Source of the DNA: JBOZRQ01 sp050789255 | GTDB lineage: Bacteria; Bacillota; Sulfobacillia; Symbiobacteriales; Symbiobacteriaceae | Assembly: GCA_050789255.1 (NCBI GenBank) | Contig: JBOZRQ010000049.1 | Span: 124,001 to 188,000, forward strand | Length of the DNA: 64,000 bases | Direction: 5' to 3' | The notes under the pieces: model-generated | What the model was told of the DNA's origin: nothing | Databases searched by the model: none | Seen by the model: only the letters and a program-made list of their open reading frames with translations | In this document: positions 8,203 through 16,860 of the stretch, one piece after another | How the letters are laid out: each line of letters begins with the position of its first letter | Position numbering within the stretch: position 1 is the stretch's first letter | Translations under genes and position numbers: made by a program

Positions 8203-9699
8203 CTACCGTTCTTTCAACTCTCTTTTCAATATTTTTCCAGCCGCGCTCTTTGGCAGCGACGGCCGAAACTCAACCACCTTGGGAACTTTGTACCGCGCCA
8301 GCAGACCACGGCAGTGCTCTATAATCTCTGACTCGGTCACTGCATGTCCTGGTTTCAGCGCCAGCACCGCCTTGCCCACCTCGCCCCAGCGGTCGTCGGG
8401 AACCCCGACCACAGCGGCCTCAGCTACTGCGGGATGCTTGTACAGCGCCTCCTCCACCTCCACGGGGTAGACGTTCTCCCCGCCGGAGATGAACATGTCC
8501 TTCTTGCGGTCCACGATGTAGTGAAAGCCCTCTTCGTCGCAGTAGGCCAGGTCGCCGGTGCGGAACCAGCCGTCCGGGTTGGCCTCCTGACTGGCCTTCG
8601 GGTTGTTCCAGTAGCCAGAGCACAGGTGCGGGCCGGCAATCTGCAGCTCACCAACCTCACCGGCACCGCACGGACGGTCGCCGTCCATGATCCGCATTGC
8701 CACGTGGGTGATGGGAAAACCCACCGAGCCCACCTTGCGCTTGATCTCGTGGTCCGGCATGGTAAAGCAGTTGGGTCCCACCTCGGTCATGCCGTAGCCC
8801 GACTTGAAGGTGCAGCCCTTGGCCCAGAATGCCTCGTAAATCGGGCGAGGACACGGCGCCCCGCCGGAAATGACGAACTTCAGCCGGGAGAAGTCGGCGG
8901 TGGCGAAGCCGGGCAGCTCCATCACCATCTGGAACATGGTCGGGACCATGAAGAGCACCGTCAGGCGCTCCTTCTCCAGCGTCTCCAGCAGCTCGACGGG
9001 GTTAAAGGGGCCCATGAGGATGCTGGTGCCCCCGAGCTGCACCAGCGGCGTGGTGAACACGTTCAGCCCGCCGGTGTGGAAGAAGGGTGTGAGGATAGGC
9101 ACCCGGTCCTCGGGGGAGAGCCCCCACCCGGCGATGGTGTTCCATGCATTCCAGGTAACCTGCCGATGCGAGAGGACGGCGCCCTTGGAACGGCCGGTGG
9201 TGCCGCCGGTGTAGAGAATCATCCAGGGATCATTCAGGTCGATTTCAGTCAGGGCGGGCGGCGAGTCGGGGTAGTTCGACAAATCCAGCCCGGCCAGGGC
9301 GATGGAACGCTCAGAGAGCACCCCCGCAAACTGGGGTCCGTGGAAGGTGACCTTCGGCTGCGAATCCTCCAGGAGCGGAGCGATCTCGGCCTGGGTCAGG
9401 CGCCAGTTGTACGGCACGAAGATGGCGCCCAGCTTACCGCAGGCGAAGAGCAGGTCGAGCATCTCCACGCAGTTCTGGGCCAGCACCCCCACCCGATCAC
9501 CCTTGCCCACACCCCTGGACTGGAGCAGGTGAGCCATGCGGTTGGCCCGGCGGTTCCACTGGTCGAAGGTGAGCCGGAGGGGCTCGGCGCCCGGTGCGCC
9601 AGCCCCGGCGTTCTGGGCGCCGGGCATCACCACGAGGCCTTCTTTGTACGGGGTGTATAGGGCCCGGCGTCCTAGCCAGTCGCCCACCCAGGTTTGCAT
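8203..9699 (-). CDS. AMP-forming acyl-CoA ligase (fatty-acid or related carboxylate)
   Basis: A 498-residue adenylate-forming enzyme that activates a carboxylic acid with ATP and CoA. The AMP-binding motif YTGGTTGRSKG lies at about residues 163-173, followed by YGMTEVGP, TGDLAYCDEEGF, and the C-terminal GGENVYPVEVEEAL, with the catalytic lysine near the end in KSAAGKILKREL. The ATG at 9699 has AGGAGG eight bases upstream, which rules out longer starts. It lies directly downstream of an alpha/beta hydrolase and near a Liv-type transporter and TetR regulator, so uptake followed by CoA activation is a reasonable inference. The acid is not identifiable. Confidence 0.9.
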   Translation of the reverse strand: MQTWVGDWLGRRALYTPYKEGLVVMPGAQNAGAGAPGAEPLRLTFDQWNRRANRMAHLLQSRGVGKGDRVGVLAQNCVEMLDLLFACGKLGAIFVPYNWRLTQAEIAPLLEDSQPKVTFHGPQFAGVLSERSIALAGLDLSNYPDSPPALTEIDLNDPWMILYTGGTTGRSKGAVLSHRQVTWNAWNTIAGWGLSPEDRVPILTPFFHTGGLNVFTTPLVQLGGTSILMGPFNPVELLETLEKERLTVLFMVPTMFQMVMELPGFATADFSRLKFVISGGAPCPRPIYEAFWAKGCTFKSGYGMTEVGPNCFTMPDHEIKRKVGSVGFPITHVAMRIMDGDRPCGAGEVGELQIAGPHLCSGYWNNPKASQEANPDGWFRTGDLAYCDEEGFHYIVDRKKDMFISGGENVYPVEVEEALYKHPAVAEAAVVGVPDDRWGEVGKAVLALKPGHAVTESEIIEHCRGLLARYKVPKVVEFRPSLPKSAAGKILKRELKER

Positions 9700-9736
9700 A
9701 GTCTGTCCTCCTAAGTATGTACGCTTATGTCTACGC

Positions 9737-10537
9737 CTAGACGACTGCTGTGCGTAGGAATTCAGCCGAGACCTCAGCAAAGCGGGCCACCCGCTCCAGG
9801 AACATGCAATGCCCGGCTTGCTCCAGCATCACCACACGGCTGCCGGGGATCCGTTGCTGTATCGCCTGGCTGTAGGAGGAGGGGGTAAGCACATCCTCGT
9901 CCCCGACCATGAGCAGGGTGGGGCAGGTGACCCGAGACGTCTCCGCCAGCACGTCCTGATGCATGGCGCCCTCAATCAGGGCGGTAACCGCGTGGGGCGG
10001 CAGGGTCTGGGCCTTGTCCCGGAATGGGCGCAGGGCCTCATAGTTCTGGTTGAGGAAGGTGGCGCCCCAGACCCAGGGCGTGGCCACGTCGAACCGCAGC
10101 GGTCCGCCGCCTGTGGCCATGGCCGAGGCCCAGCTGATCAGCTTCACCTTCATGGCGGTGTCGGCGTGGGCGTAGGTGTTAGCCAACACCAGGGCGGCCA
10201 CCCGCTCGGGGCGCCGCACTGCGAACTGCAAGGCCACGCACCCGCCTGCGGACACGCCCAGCAGGGCTGCCCGCTGCACATCCAACGCGTCGAGAAGCGC
10301 CTCCAAGTCCTCGGAGTGCAGGCGAGGGGTGTAGGGCCCCGCCTCGGGCTTCTCGCTCCCGCCCTGGCCCCGGCAGTCGTAGGTCAGCACCCGGAAGTGA
10401 TCGACAAAGGCAGGGAGGTGACCGTTCCAACTGCTCAGATCGGTGAGGAGCCCATTGATCAAGACCAGCACCGGGGCTCCCGCTTTCCCCTGCCACTCAT
10501 AGCGCATCTGAATGCCGTTCACAGTGATGACGGGCAT
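9737..10537 (-). CDS. Alpha/beta-fold hydrolase
   Basis: A 266-residue serine hydrolase of the alpha/beta fold. The nucleophile elbow GVSAG places Ser96, the acid is Asp215 in VGDEDVLTP, and the base is His243 in QAGHCMFLE, so the triad is intact. It has no signal peptide and is therefore cytoplasmic. The overall pattern resembles 3-oxoadipate enol-lactonase-like esterases, but the substrate cannot be assigned. It lies 37 bases upstream of the acyl-CoA ligase on the same strand, so the two are likely co-transcribed in acid or ester degradation. Confidence 0.85.
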   Translation of the reverse strand: MPVITVNGIQMRYEWQGKAGAPVLVLINGLLTDLSSWNGHLPAFVDHFRVLTYDCRGQGGSEKPEAGPYTPRLHSEDLEALLDALDVQRAALLGVSAGGCVALQFAVRRPERVAALVLANTYAHADTAMKVKLISWASAMATGGGPLRFDVATPWVWGATFLNQNYEALRPFRDKAQTLPPHAVTALIEGAMHQDVLAETSRVTCPTLLMVGDEDVLTPSSYSQAIQQRIPGSRVVMLEQAGHCMFLERVARFAEVSAEFLRTAVV

Positions 10538-10564
10538 CGTGACAAACCTCCCGTGTTTTGGAAA

Positions 10565-10605
10565 GCAAAAGGGCGAGGCCGGGGTACACCCCTTGCCTCG
10601 CCCTT
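10565..10605 (-). terminator. Rho-independent terminator after the BsuPI-domain gene
   Basis: AAGGGCGAGGC and GCCTCGCCCTT form an 11-bp stem with a GC-rich loop, and TTTTGCTTT follows on the minus strand. It separates the lipoprotein gene from the hydrolase gene. Confidence 0.85.
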
Positions 10606-10608
10606 GGC

Positions 10609-11058
10609 CTACTTCACGTTTACACTGATCGTCGGCACTGCCGGACCACCCGTGGCGCCTACCGTGACGGCGTTGATCTCAATCCGGGCCTGGTAGGCTC
10701 CGGGAGAGACCTTCTTGCCCTCCTGGTCGACAAACCGCCAAATCACCAGGTGCTCCTGATAGGTGTCGGGGGTCAGGGTGTGAAGGAGCGGCTCCTTGAT
10801 CGGGTTGAAGACCTGCTTGTAGATCTCCTTCCCATCCCGGGTGATGGTCAGGGTGTGCTTGACCGGGCCGTTGTACTGAAGCGGAACCGACTGCTTGGTG
10901 CTGTTCTTGACCACCACCGTCGCTTGCCAGCCGTTGGCGTCGACCTTCTGGTTGGTCACGGAGACGTCGAGCGAACCCCACTTGGTGCCCGGGTTGCTGG
11001 CGCAGGCGGTCAGGAACATAGCCATAAGGATGGTCAAAATCACGGAGAGACGTTTCAT
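10609..11058 (-). CDS. Lipoprotein with BsuPI-like (intracellular proteinase inhibitor) domain
   Basis: A 149-residue lipoprotein. The signal peptide ends at a lipobox with Cys19 (MAMFLTAC), and the rest forms a beta-sandwich-like domain resembling BsuPI: VVVKNSTKQSVPLQYN, TRDGKEIYK, then LVIWRFVDQEGKKVSPGAYQARI. Despite the name, most relatives are surface lipoproteins of unknown role and not proven protease inhibitors. The ATG at 11058 has GAGGTG upstream; a longer frame lacks a ribosome site. It has its own terminator and lies between the transporter operon and the hydrolase gene. Confidence 0.75.
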   Translation of the reverse strand: MKRLSVILTILMAMFLTACASNPGTKWGSLDVSVTNQKVDANGWQATVVVKNSTKQSVPLQYNGPVKHTLTITRDGKEIYKQVFNPIKEPLLHTLTPDTYQEHLVIWRFVDQEGKKVSPGAYQARIEINAVTVGATGGPAVPTISVNVK

Positions 11059-11128
11059 TGGCCGCACCTCGTTCTGCCTTACTGTCCTGGAGAGATTGTA
11101 CCGGGTAGGCAGCCCGACATGCAACAGC

Positions 11129-12097
11129 TTATCCCCACCGAACCACCGTGGCGCCCCAGGTATAGCCAGTGCCGGCGGCAACCAGCACGGCCAGGTCGCC
11201 CGGCTTCAGCCGGCCCAAGCGCTCGCCTTCCTTCAAGGCGATGTACTGGTCAGCCGACTGCACATGACCGTACTCCTCCAGGTAGAAGCTCTGCTCCTCG
11301 GTCAGTCCGAGGTCCTTCAGCAGCATGTGCTGGATGGAGCGCTTCATATGGGTGGCGGCCAGGAACCGCACATCGCTCATCCGGTAGCCGCTCTTCTCGA
11401 CAGCCCGGCGAATCACACCGACAAAGTTGGCGTACGACACCGGGTCCAGCCGGGACTTCATGGACTCCGGATTGGGGACATCCAGGAAACAGCCGGCCGG
11501 CGGAATCACCACGTCCTTGGCAAACTGACCGTCGCTCAGCAGCGCCGATGCCAGTACCTGGTTGGTAGTCTGGCCGCGGCGCAGGAGAACTGCGCCGGCG
11601 CCATCAGCGATGTTGTACAGAAAACGGCTGCGCGGGTTGGTGTAATCGATCAGATCGCCCTCGCGGGTGGCGGCCACCAGGAGCACGTTCTTCAGGTCGG
11701 GGTCGGCGATCATCATGTCACGGGCGACCTTAAGGCTAACCGTTGCGCTCGCACAGAGCGCCATGATCTCGTAGGCAAAGGCCCGGTGAGCGCCGATCCG
11801 GTGTTGAATGTGGCAGGCGGCGGACCAAACGTGGTGCTCCTTGTACTCCGAACCGTGGTAGACCACCATGTCGAGCTCCGCCGGGTCGAAGTCGCCCAGG
11901 GCAGCCTTGGCCGCCTTGACCGCCATGTCCGTTACATGCTCGTCGCCCGTGGCACGGGCCTTCTTGTGGATGCCGAACTTGTCCCGGACCACCTCGAGGG
12001 GAATTCCGGTCTGAGCGGCAATATGCGCAGCGTCGTGATGCGACTCCGGAACGTAGTAGCCCAGGCCGGCGATGCCTATGGCGGGGACGTGAGTCAT
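11129..12097 (-). CDS. 3-oxoacyl-ACP synthase III (FabH/KAS III)-like condensing enzyme
   Basis: A 322-residue thiolase-fold enzyme. Cys115 in IMALCASATVSL is the expected acyl-accepting cysteine, and His250 in ATHMKRS the first catalytic histidine. Where FabH has an asparagine in its NxGN-type motif, this protein has His278 (EEYGHVQSAD), giving Cys-His-His in place of Cys-His-Asn. The final GTGYTWGATVVRW matches the family C-terminus. Its ATG overlaps the LivM-type permease stop, so it belongs to the transporter operon, unusual company for a lipid-synthesis enzyme. A role in modifying an imported acyl substrate is inference. Confidence 0.85.
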   Translation of the reverse strand: MTHVPAIGIAGLGYYVPESHHDAAHIAAQTGIPLEVVRDKFGIHKKARATGDEHVTDMAVKAAKAALGDFDPAELDMVVYHGSEYKEHHVWSAACHIQHRIGAHRAFAYEIMALCASATVSLKVARDMMIADPDLKNVLLVAATREGDLIDYTNPRSRFLYNIADGAGAVLLRRGQTTNQVLASALLSDGQFAKDVVIPPAGCFLDVPNPESMKSRLDPVSYANFVGVIRRAVEKSGYRMSDVRFLAATHMKRSIQHMLLKDLGLTEEQSFYLEEYGHVQSADQYIALKEGERLGRLKPGDLAVLVAAGTGYTWGATVVRWG

Positions 12098-13122
12098 GCG
12101 GCTTCCTTCCTTTGGCTGACGAAAATGCGCTCCAGCGCTTGCTTCATGCGGGTCCGGTAGGTGCCCACGATGCCGAAGGGCAGGAACATGACCGTGCCGA
12201 CGTAGACCAGGCCCAGGAGCAACTGCCAGCGCTGGAAGATCGGGCTGATGTCGGTCAGCGTGGGCAGCAGGTAGGCCAGCAGCCTGACCATTGCTGCGCC
12301 GATCACCGGGCCGATCAGGGTGCCTACCCCGCCAACCACGGTCATCAGCATCACGTCAATGGTCGGGCCGGACGTGGAGAGCGTCGAGATCGCAAACCGG
12401 GTATCGATCGTCGCCATTGCGACACCCGCCAGGCCGGCGATCACCCCGGCGATCAGCATGGAGGCCACCTTGTAGGATGTGGTGTTATAGCCCAGGGCGG
12501 TGGCCCGGAACTCGTTCTCCCGGATGGCCGCGAGCACGCGCCCCGTGGGCGACTGCGTAATCCGCCGCACCAGCAGGAAGACGGCGACCAGGAAGATCAG
12601 CCCGAGGAAGTAGTCGTTGGTCCGGTTGGCCAGCCAGAGCGGCACCCGCACCGACAGGCCATCCTCACCGCCGGTCCACTTGGACATCTTCAACGCCAGG
12701 ACATGCCCCACCTCTGCGAAGGCCAGGGTGATCATGGCGAAATAATGCCCCTTCAACCGCAGCGACAGCGAGCCGACCACCACCGAGATCAGGGCGCTTA
12801 CAAACACGGCGATGATGATGGCCACCACCGGCGACAGCTGCAGCTTCATCACCACGATCGCCACCGAATAGGCGCCGATTGCCATGAAGAGCGAGTGGCC
12901 GAAGGAGACAATCCCGGTGAAGCCCATCAGCAGGTCATAGGAGATGGCGAAGACCGACCAGACGAAGACCTCGGTACCTCGCTGCATGTAGTGGGTGGGA
13001 GGCCACGAGACCTCGGTGCCGATCAAGCCGTGCGTGGCGAGGAGCTTGGGCAGCGGGAGCAGGAGCAGCAGCGCCACCGCCAGCAGGAGCCAGCGGTCCG
13101 CCTTCAGGCGAGCCAGCATCAC
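12094..13122 (-). CDS. LivM-type ABC transporter permease
   Basis: A 342-residue inner-membrane permease with roughly 8-10 hydrophobic segments. Family motifs are YDLLMGFTGIVSFGHSLFMAIGAY (residues about 63-86) and VVGGVGTLIGPVIGAA near 264-279. With the LivH-type permease it forms the channel of a branched-chain-amino-acid-type ABC importer; members of this family also carry aromatic or short-chain acids and amides. The stop and start overlap the neighbouring genes as ATGA. An AGGAGGGGTGCGTG ribosome site precedes the ATG. Confidence 0.92.
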   Translation of the reverse strand: MMLARLKADRWLLLAVALLLLLPLPKLLATHGLIGTEVSWPPTHYMQRGTEVFVWSVFAISYDLLMGFTGIVSFGHSLFMAIGAYSVAIVVMKLQLSPVVAIIIAVFVSALISVVVGSLSLRLKGHYFAMITLAFAEVGHVLALKMSKWTGGEDGLSVRVPLWLANRTNDYFLGLIFLVAVFLLVRRITQSPTGRVLAAIRENEFRATALGYNTTSYKVASMLIAGVIAGLAGVAMATIDTRFAISTLSTSGPTIDVMLMTVVGGVGTLIGPVIGAAMVRLLAYLLPTLTDISPIFQRWQLLLGLVYVGTVMFLPFGIVGTYRTRMKQALERIFVSQRKEAA

Positions 13123-14039
13123 GCACCCCTCCTGCCACTCATGTTAAAGAGCCCTTCCGGCCGGATCAGCATCACCAGGGCCATGACCGCCACGGGTGCC
13201 ACGGCGGCGTACTTGGGGAAGAACCAGGGCACGAACTGCTCGGTCAGGCCCAGGAAGGTGGCGCCCACGGCGGTGCCCACGGTGGAGCCAAATCCACCAA
13301 TCACCACCACGATGAAGGCCTTCAGGAGGAACTCTCCCCCCATGGCCGGGTATACGCCGTTAAACGGGGCGGTGGCAATGCCCGCCATGGCTGCGAGGGC
13401 CACGCCGGAGGCAAAGACCAGGGTGAAGACTTGCCGGATGTTGATGCCCAGGGTCTGCACCATATCCGAATCCTGTACGCCCGCCCGGATAATGATCCCG
13501 ATCCGAGTCTTGTTGATCAGATACCAGGTGATGAAAACCATCACCAGACCGAACAGGATAACGAAGATGCGGTACTTGGCAAAGCTCTGCCCCATGATGT
13601 CGATCGAGCCGGTCAGGGCCGGGACCTTCACCAGCCCCTGCGGGTTGGCGGTCCAGATCAGCTTGACGGTCTCGTCGAGCACCAGGATCAGGCCCAGGGT
13701 AAGCAGCACCAGGAAGATCGGGCGTTTGTAGAGCGGGCGCACCAGGAAGCGCTCGGTGAGCCAGCCCAGGGCGAAACCCGCCAGACCACCTGCCAGAATC
13801 GCCAGGCCAAAGGCCCAGGTGGGCGCCTGCCCGACCGAGGGGTCGCCGAACTGCCGGTAGACCGCGAGGCCCACATAGCCGCCGACCATGAACATGGAGC
13901 CGTGGGCGAAGTTAAGCACGTGCATCAGCCCGAAGATGACCGAGAGGCCCACCGCCACGAGGAAGTAGAGCATGCCGATCGCCAGGCCGTTGAGGCACAT
14001 GGTCAGGAAAATGGGAAAGGTCAGCTGTGGTGCGTCCAT
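13119..14039 (-). CDS. LivH-type ABC transporter permease
   Basis: A 306-residue integral membrane protein with about eight hydrophobic segments. LNGLAIGMLYFLVAVGLSVIFG and MHVLNFAHGSMFMVGGYVG at residues 12-55 are the LivH N-terminal signature, and VVIGGFGSTVGTAVGA near 240 is the conserved coupling-region motif. It pairs with the downstream LivM-type permease. It begins one base before the LivF-type stop boundary on the same strand, so the block 15508-11129 is one tightly packed transcription unit. Confidence 0.92.
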   Translation of the reverse strand: MDAPQLTFPIFLTMCLNGLAIGMLYFLVAVGLSVIFGLMHVLNFAHGSMFMVGGYVGLAVYRQFGDPSVGQAPTWAFGLAILAGGLAGFALGWLTERFLVRPLYKRPIFLVLLTLGLILVLDETVKLIWTANPQGLVKVPALTGSIDIMGQSFAKYRIFVILFGLVMVFITWYLINKTRIGIIIRAGVQDSDMVQTLGINIRQVFTLVFASGVALAAMAGIATAPFNGVYPAMGGEFLLKAFIVVVIGGFGSTVGTAVGATFLGLTEQFVPWFFPKYAAVAPVAVMALVMLIRPEGLFNMSGRRGA

Positions 14040-14759
14040 CTATCCTGCCCTCTCCTTTCCACCGACGCCAAGGTAGGTGGCCTGCAGCTCCTCGTTCTTC
14101 ACCAGGTCGGCCATCTGGCCGTGGTGTACGGTGAGCCCATCGTCGAGAATAAAGTAGCGGTTGCCGGCGGCCGAAGCGAGCCAGAAGTTCTGCTCCACCA
14201 GGACGATCGTGGTATGGGACTTCATCTGGTTGAAGGCCCCGGCCAGTTGCTCCACCACAATCGGGGCCAGGCCCTTCGAGGGCTCGTCGATCAGGAGGAG
14301 CCGGTTCTCGGGCACCAGCGCCCGGGAGACCGCCAGCATTTGCTGCTGACCGCCCGAAAGGCGCCCGCCCTTCTGGTTCCAGAAGCGGCCGAGGTCGGGG
14401 AACAGGGAGAGAATCATCTCCTTGCGCGCCGTAAGCTGCCCCTTCTTCCGTTCGGCCAGGACCAGGTTCTCCTCCACCGTCAGGTCGACGAAGACGCCAC
14501 GGTCCTCCGGCACGTAGCCAATGCCATACCTGGCCACCTCGTAGGCAGGCTTGCCGCCAATCTCCTTGCCATCCAAGGTGATGTGCCCCTTGGTCGGGCT
14601 CAGGAGCCCGATGATGGTCTTCAGGGTGGTGGTCTTGCCAGCGCCGTTGCGGCCCAGCAGCACCGTCACCCCGCCCTCTTCCACCGCCAGGTTGACGCCC
14701 TGGAGGATGTGGAACTGGCCGATGTAGGTGTGGATCCCTTCCACGTTGAGCAGCGTCAT
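14040..14759 (-). CDS. LivF-type ABC transporter ATP-binding protein
   Basis: A 239-residue ATPase with Walker A GRNGAGKTT (residues 36-44), signature LSGGQ (134-138) and Walker B LLLIDEPSKGL (154-164). It powers import through the LivHM-type permease pair together with the LivG-type ATPase. The start overlaps the LivG-type stop as ATGA. Length and motifs are standard for the family. Nothing in the sequence distinguishes branched-chain amino acids from other substrates. Confidence 0.93.
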   Translation of the reverse strand: MTLLNVEGIHTYIGQFHILQGVNLAVEEGGVTVLLGRNGAGKTTTLKTIIGLLSPTKGHITLDGKEIGGKPAYEVARYGIGYVPEDRGVFVDLTVEENLVLAERKKGQLTARKEMILSLFPDLGRFWNQKGGRLSGGQQQMLAVSRALVPENRLLLIDEPSKGLAPIVVEQLAGAFNQMKSHTTIVLVEQNFWLASAAGNRYFILDDGLTVHHGQMADLVKNEELQATYLGVGGKERAG

Positions 14760-15508
14760 ACGGCCATCCCTCCCAGGTACGCCGCCTTCACCAGCGGGTC
14801 GCTTGCCACTTCCCTCGGGGTGCCCTCCGCGATGACGGCGCCCTGCCGGAGCACGGTAACGGAGTCCGAGATCGACATGATGATGTCCATCTTGTGCTCC
14901 ACCAGCAGAATCGTCTTCCCGCTGGCCTTGATCTTCTCGACCACCTCGATGATCCCGGGCACGTCGTCGTGTGACATGCCGGCGGTGGGCTCATCGAGCA
15001 GCAGGAGTTCGGAGTCCATGGCCAGGAGCATGCCGATCTCCAGCTTGCGCTTATCGCCGTGGGGAAGGGCGTTGGCCAGCACCTGATCCTTGCCGGTCAG
15101 ATGGACCTGCTCCAGGATCACCCGGGTCCGCTCGTCGAACTGGCGGAAGCCGGTGGCCAGGGAGAGGATCCGGTGGCCCACGTTGGCCCGGGACTGTACG
15201 GCCAGACGCACATTCTCAAAGACCGACAGGTTCGGGAAGATGTTGGTGATCTGGAACGAGCGGCCGAGGCCCATCTGGGAGACCTTGTGCGGGGGCAGCC
15301 CCGTAATGTCGGTGCCCTTGAAGAGGACCTTGCCCGCCGTGGGCTTGTATATGCCGCAGATCAGGTTGAAGAGCGTGGTCTTGCCAGCGCCGTTGGGCCC
15401 GATGACCGACTGAAAGGTGCCCTTGCGCACCTTCAGGTTCACCTTGTCCACGGCCACCAGACCGCCGAACTGGACCGTGAGATTCTCAGTCTGCAGTACA
15501 TAGTCCAT
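14756..15508 (-). CDS. LivG-type ABC transporter ATP-binding protein
   Basis: A 250-residue ATPase with Walker A GPNGAGKTT (residues 37-45) and Walker B LLLLDEPTAGMSH. The signature motif is atypical: LPHGDKRKLEIGM stands where LivG usually has LSYGxQRRLEIA. No Shine-Dalgarno is seen just before the ATG; a strong hairpin and TTTT run occupy that position instead. LivF-, LivH- and LivM-type genes and the KAS III gene follow with overlapping frames. The binding-protein gene lies 49 bases upstream. Confidence 0.92.
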   Translation of the reverse strand: MDYVLQTENLTVQFGGLVAVDKVNLKVRKGTFQSVIGPNGAGKTTLFNLICGIYKPTAGKVLFKGTDITGLPPHKVSQMGLGRSFQITNIFPNLSVFENVRLAVQSRANVGHRILSLATGFRQFDERTRVILEQVHLTGKDQVLANALPHGDKRKLEIGMLLAMDSELLLLDEPTAGMSHDDVPGIIEVVEKIKASGKTILLVEHKMDIIMSISDSVTVLRQGAVIAEGTPREVASDPLVKAAYLGGMAV

Positions 15509-15510
15509 AA

Positions 15511-15541
15511 AACGAGGGGCGGGAGTGACTCCCGCCCCTCT
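15511..15541 (-). terminator. Intercistronic hairpin between binding protein and LivG-type gene
   Basis: A 12-bp perfect stem GAGGGGCGGGAG / CTCCCGCCCCTC with a 3-base loop, followed by GTTTT and then directly by the LivG-type ATG. It is a good partial terminator, and would make the binding protein more abundant than the membrane components, as is common in ABC operons. Confidence 0.8.
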
Positions 15542-15556
15542 GCACCCCCTTGCGGC

Positions 15557-16801
15557 CTACTTCTTGACAGGCGGCGCCGTGTCGGCGGGCTTCAGCTCCT
15601 GAATCAGCTTCGGCGTCGGGAACTCGAAGCCGGGGTTCATGGCCAGCTCGACGACATACATGACCTGGAGGGCCTGGTGATCTTCCTTGCGGAACTCGTA
15701 CTCACCCTTGGGGCCCTGGAACTTCAGGCCCTCGAGAGCGGCCACCAGCTTGTCGGCGTCGGCGTCGCCGCCCGTCTTCTTCAGGCCTTCGACGATCGCG
15801 ATGCCGGCCGCCATGCCGCCGCCGGTGAACAGGTCGGGCAGCTCACCGTTGAACTTCTCCTTGTGGCGCTTGACCAGGAAGTCGTTCACGGCGTTCTTGG
15901 GCAGGGTGTGGAAGTACTTGACCATGCCGGTCAGGCCGACCGAGTCCTTGCTCATGGTCTTCATGGAGGCAAAGTCGGCGATGCCGCCGGTCATCTTGGT
16001 CTTGGTGTGGACCTTCTGCTCGATGGCCTGCTGGTAAAGCTTGGCGCTGTTGGCGCCGGACCAGTGGATCACCAGCACCTCAGGGTTCATGGCCAGGATC
16101 TTCTGGAAGTGCGGGGTGAAGTCGGTGGTGTCCTGGGGGGCAAACACGGTCTCAACGGTGGCGCCGTTGGCCTTCATAATCGCTTCCCAGGCGCCGGCGG
16201 AGTCCTTGCCCCACTGGTAGTCGGGCGCCAGCTGCACGATCTTCTTGCCCATCTTGGTGGCGCCGACGGCGCCGGCCAGGGCGTCCTGCGTGGTGTTCGA
16301 GCCGGTGCGGAACAGGTACTTGCTCATCAGCGGAGAGGTCAGAGCGTCGCCGGCGGCGGGCTCGACCATGAAGATCTTCTTATACTGGTCGATGACCGGG
16401 GCGATCTGCTGGGCGATGCCCGTAGAGACGGTGCCCTGAATGATGTCGGCCTTCCACTCGGTAATCGCCTGCTCCGCCATGGCCTTGCCTACATCGGGCT
16501 TGCCCTGGTCGTCGTAGATCTTCAGTTCGATCTTGCGGCCGGCCACCTCGTTGGTGCCGCCCGTGGCATACTCGATGCCGATCTCCAGGCCGCGGAGCTC
16601 GTGGGTGCCCCAGGCCTCATAGGCGCCGCTGCGGGAGGTAACCACGGCGACCTTGACGGGCGGCTTGGGCGCTTCGGTCTTGGGTGCGTCATTCCCGGCG
16701 GGTGCGGGTGTGGATTTGGTGCCGGAGCAGCCGGCCAGTACTGCCGTCAGTGCGAGTACGCCTGCCATGAGGATGGCTGAAATCTTCTGGGTCCTCTGCA
16801 T
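15557..16801 (-). CDS. ABC transporter substrate-binding lipoprotein (LivK/Leu-binding type)
   Basis: A 414-residue type I periplasmic-binding-fold lipoprotein. The lipobox LAGC places the lipidated cysteine at residue 25, followed by a Pro/Ala-rich linker. The mature region begins VKVAVVTSRSGAYEAWGTHELRGLEIGI, the usual opening of Leu/Ile/Val-binding-type proteins, and has MNPEVLVIHWSGANSAKLYQQA in the middle. It delivers ligand to the downstream LivGFHM-type transporter. A TetR regulator lies 59 bases upstream. Related proteins bind amino acids, amides or aromatic acids; the neighbouring acyl-CoA ligase suggests a carboxylic acid. Confidence 0.9.
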   Translation of the reverse strand: MQRTQKISAILMAGVLALTAVLAGCSGTKSTPAPAGNDAPKTEAPKPPVKVAVVTSRSGAYEAWGTHELRGLEIGIEYATGGTNEVAGRKIELKIYDDQGKPDVGKAMAEQAITEWKADIIQGTVSTGIAQQIAPVIDQYKKIFMVEPAAGDALTSPLMSKYLFRTGSNTTQDALAGAVGATKMGKKIVQLAPDYQWGKDSAGAWEAIMKANGATVETVFAPQDTTDFTPHFQKILAMNPEVLVIHWSGANSAKLYQQAIEQKVHTKTKMTGGIADFASMKTMSKDSVGLTGMVKYFHTLPKNAVNDFLVKRHKEKFNGELPDLFTGGGMAAGIAIVEGLKKTGGDADADKLVAALEGLKFQGPKGEYEFRKEDHQALQVMYVVELAMNPGFEFPTPKLIQELKPADTAPPVKK

Positions 16802-16860
16802 GTGCGAACACGTCCCCCTCTCATGTGTGCGAAACCGTTGTCTGTGACCCCTGTGTATGG

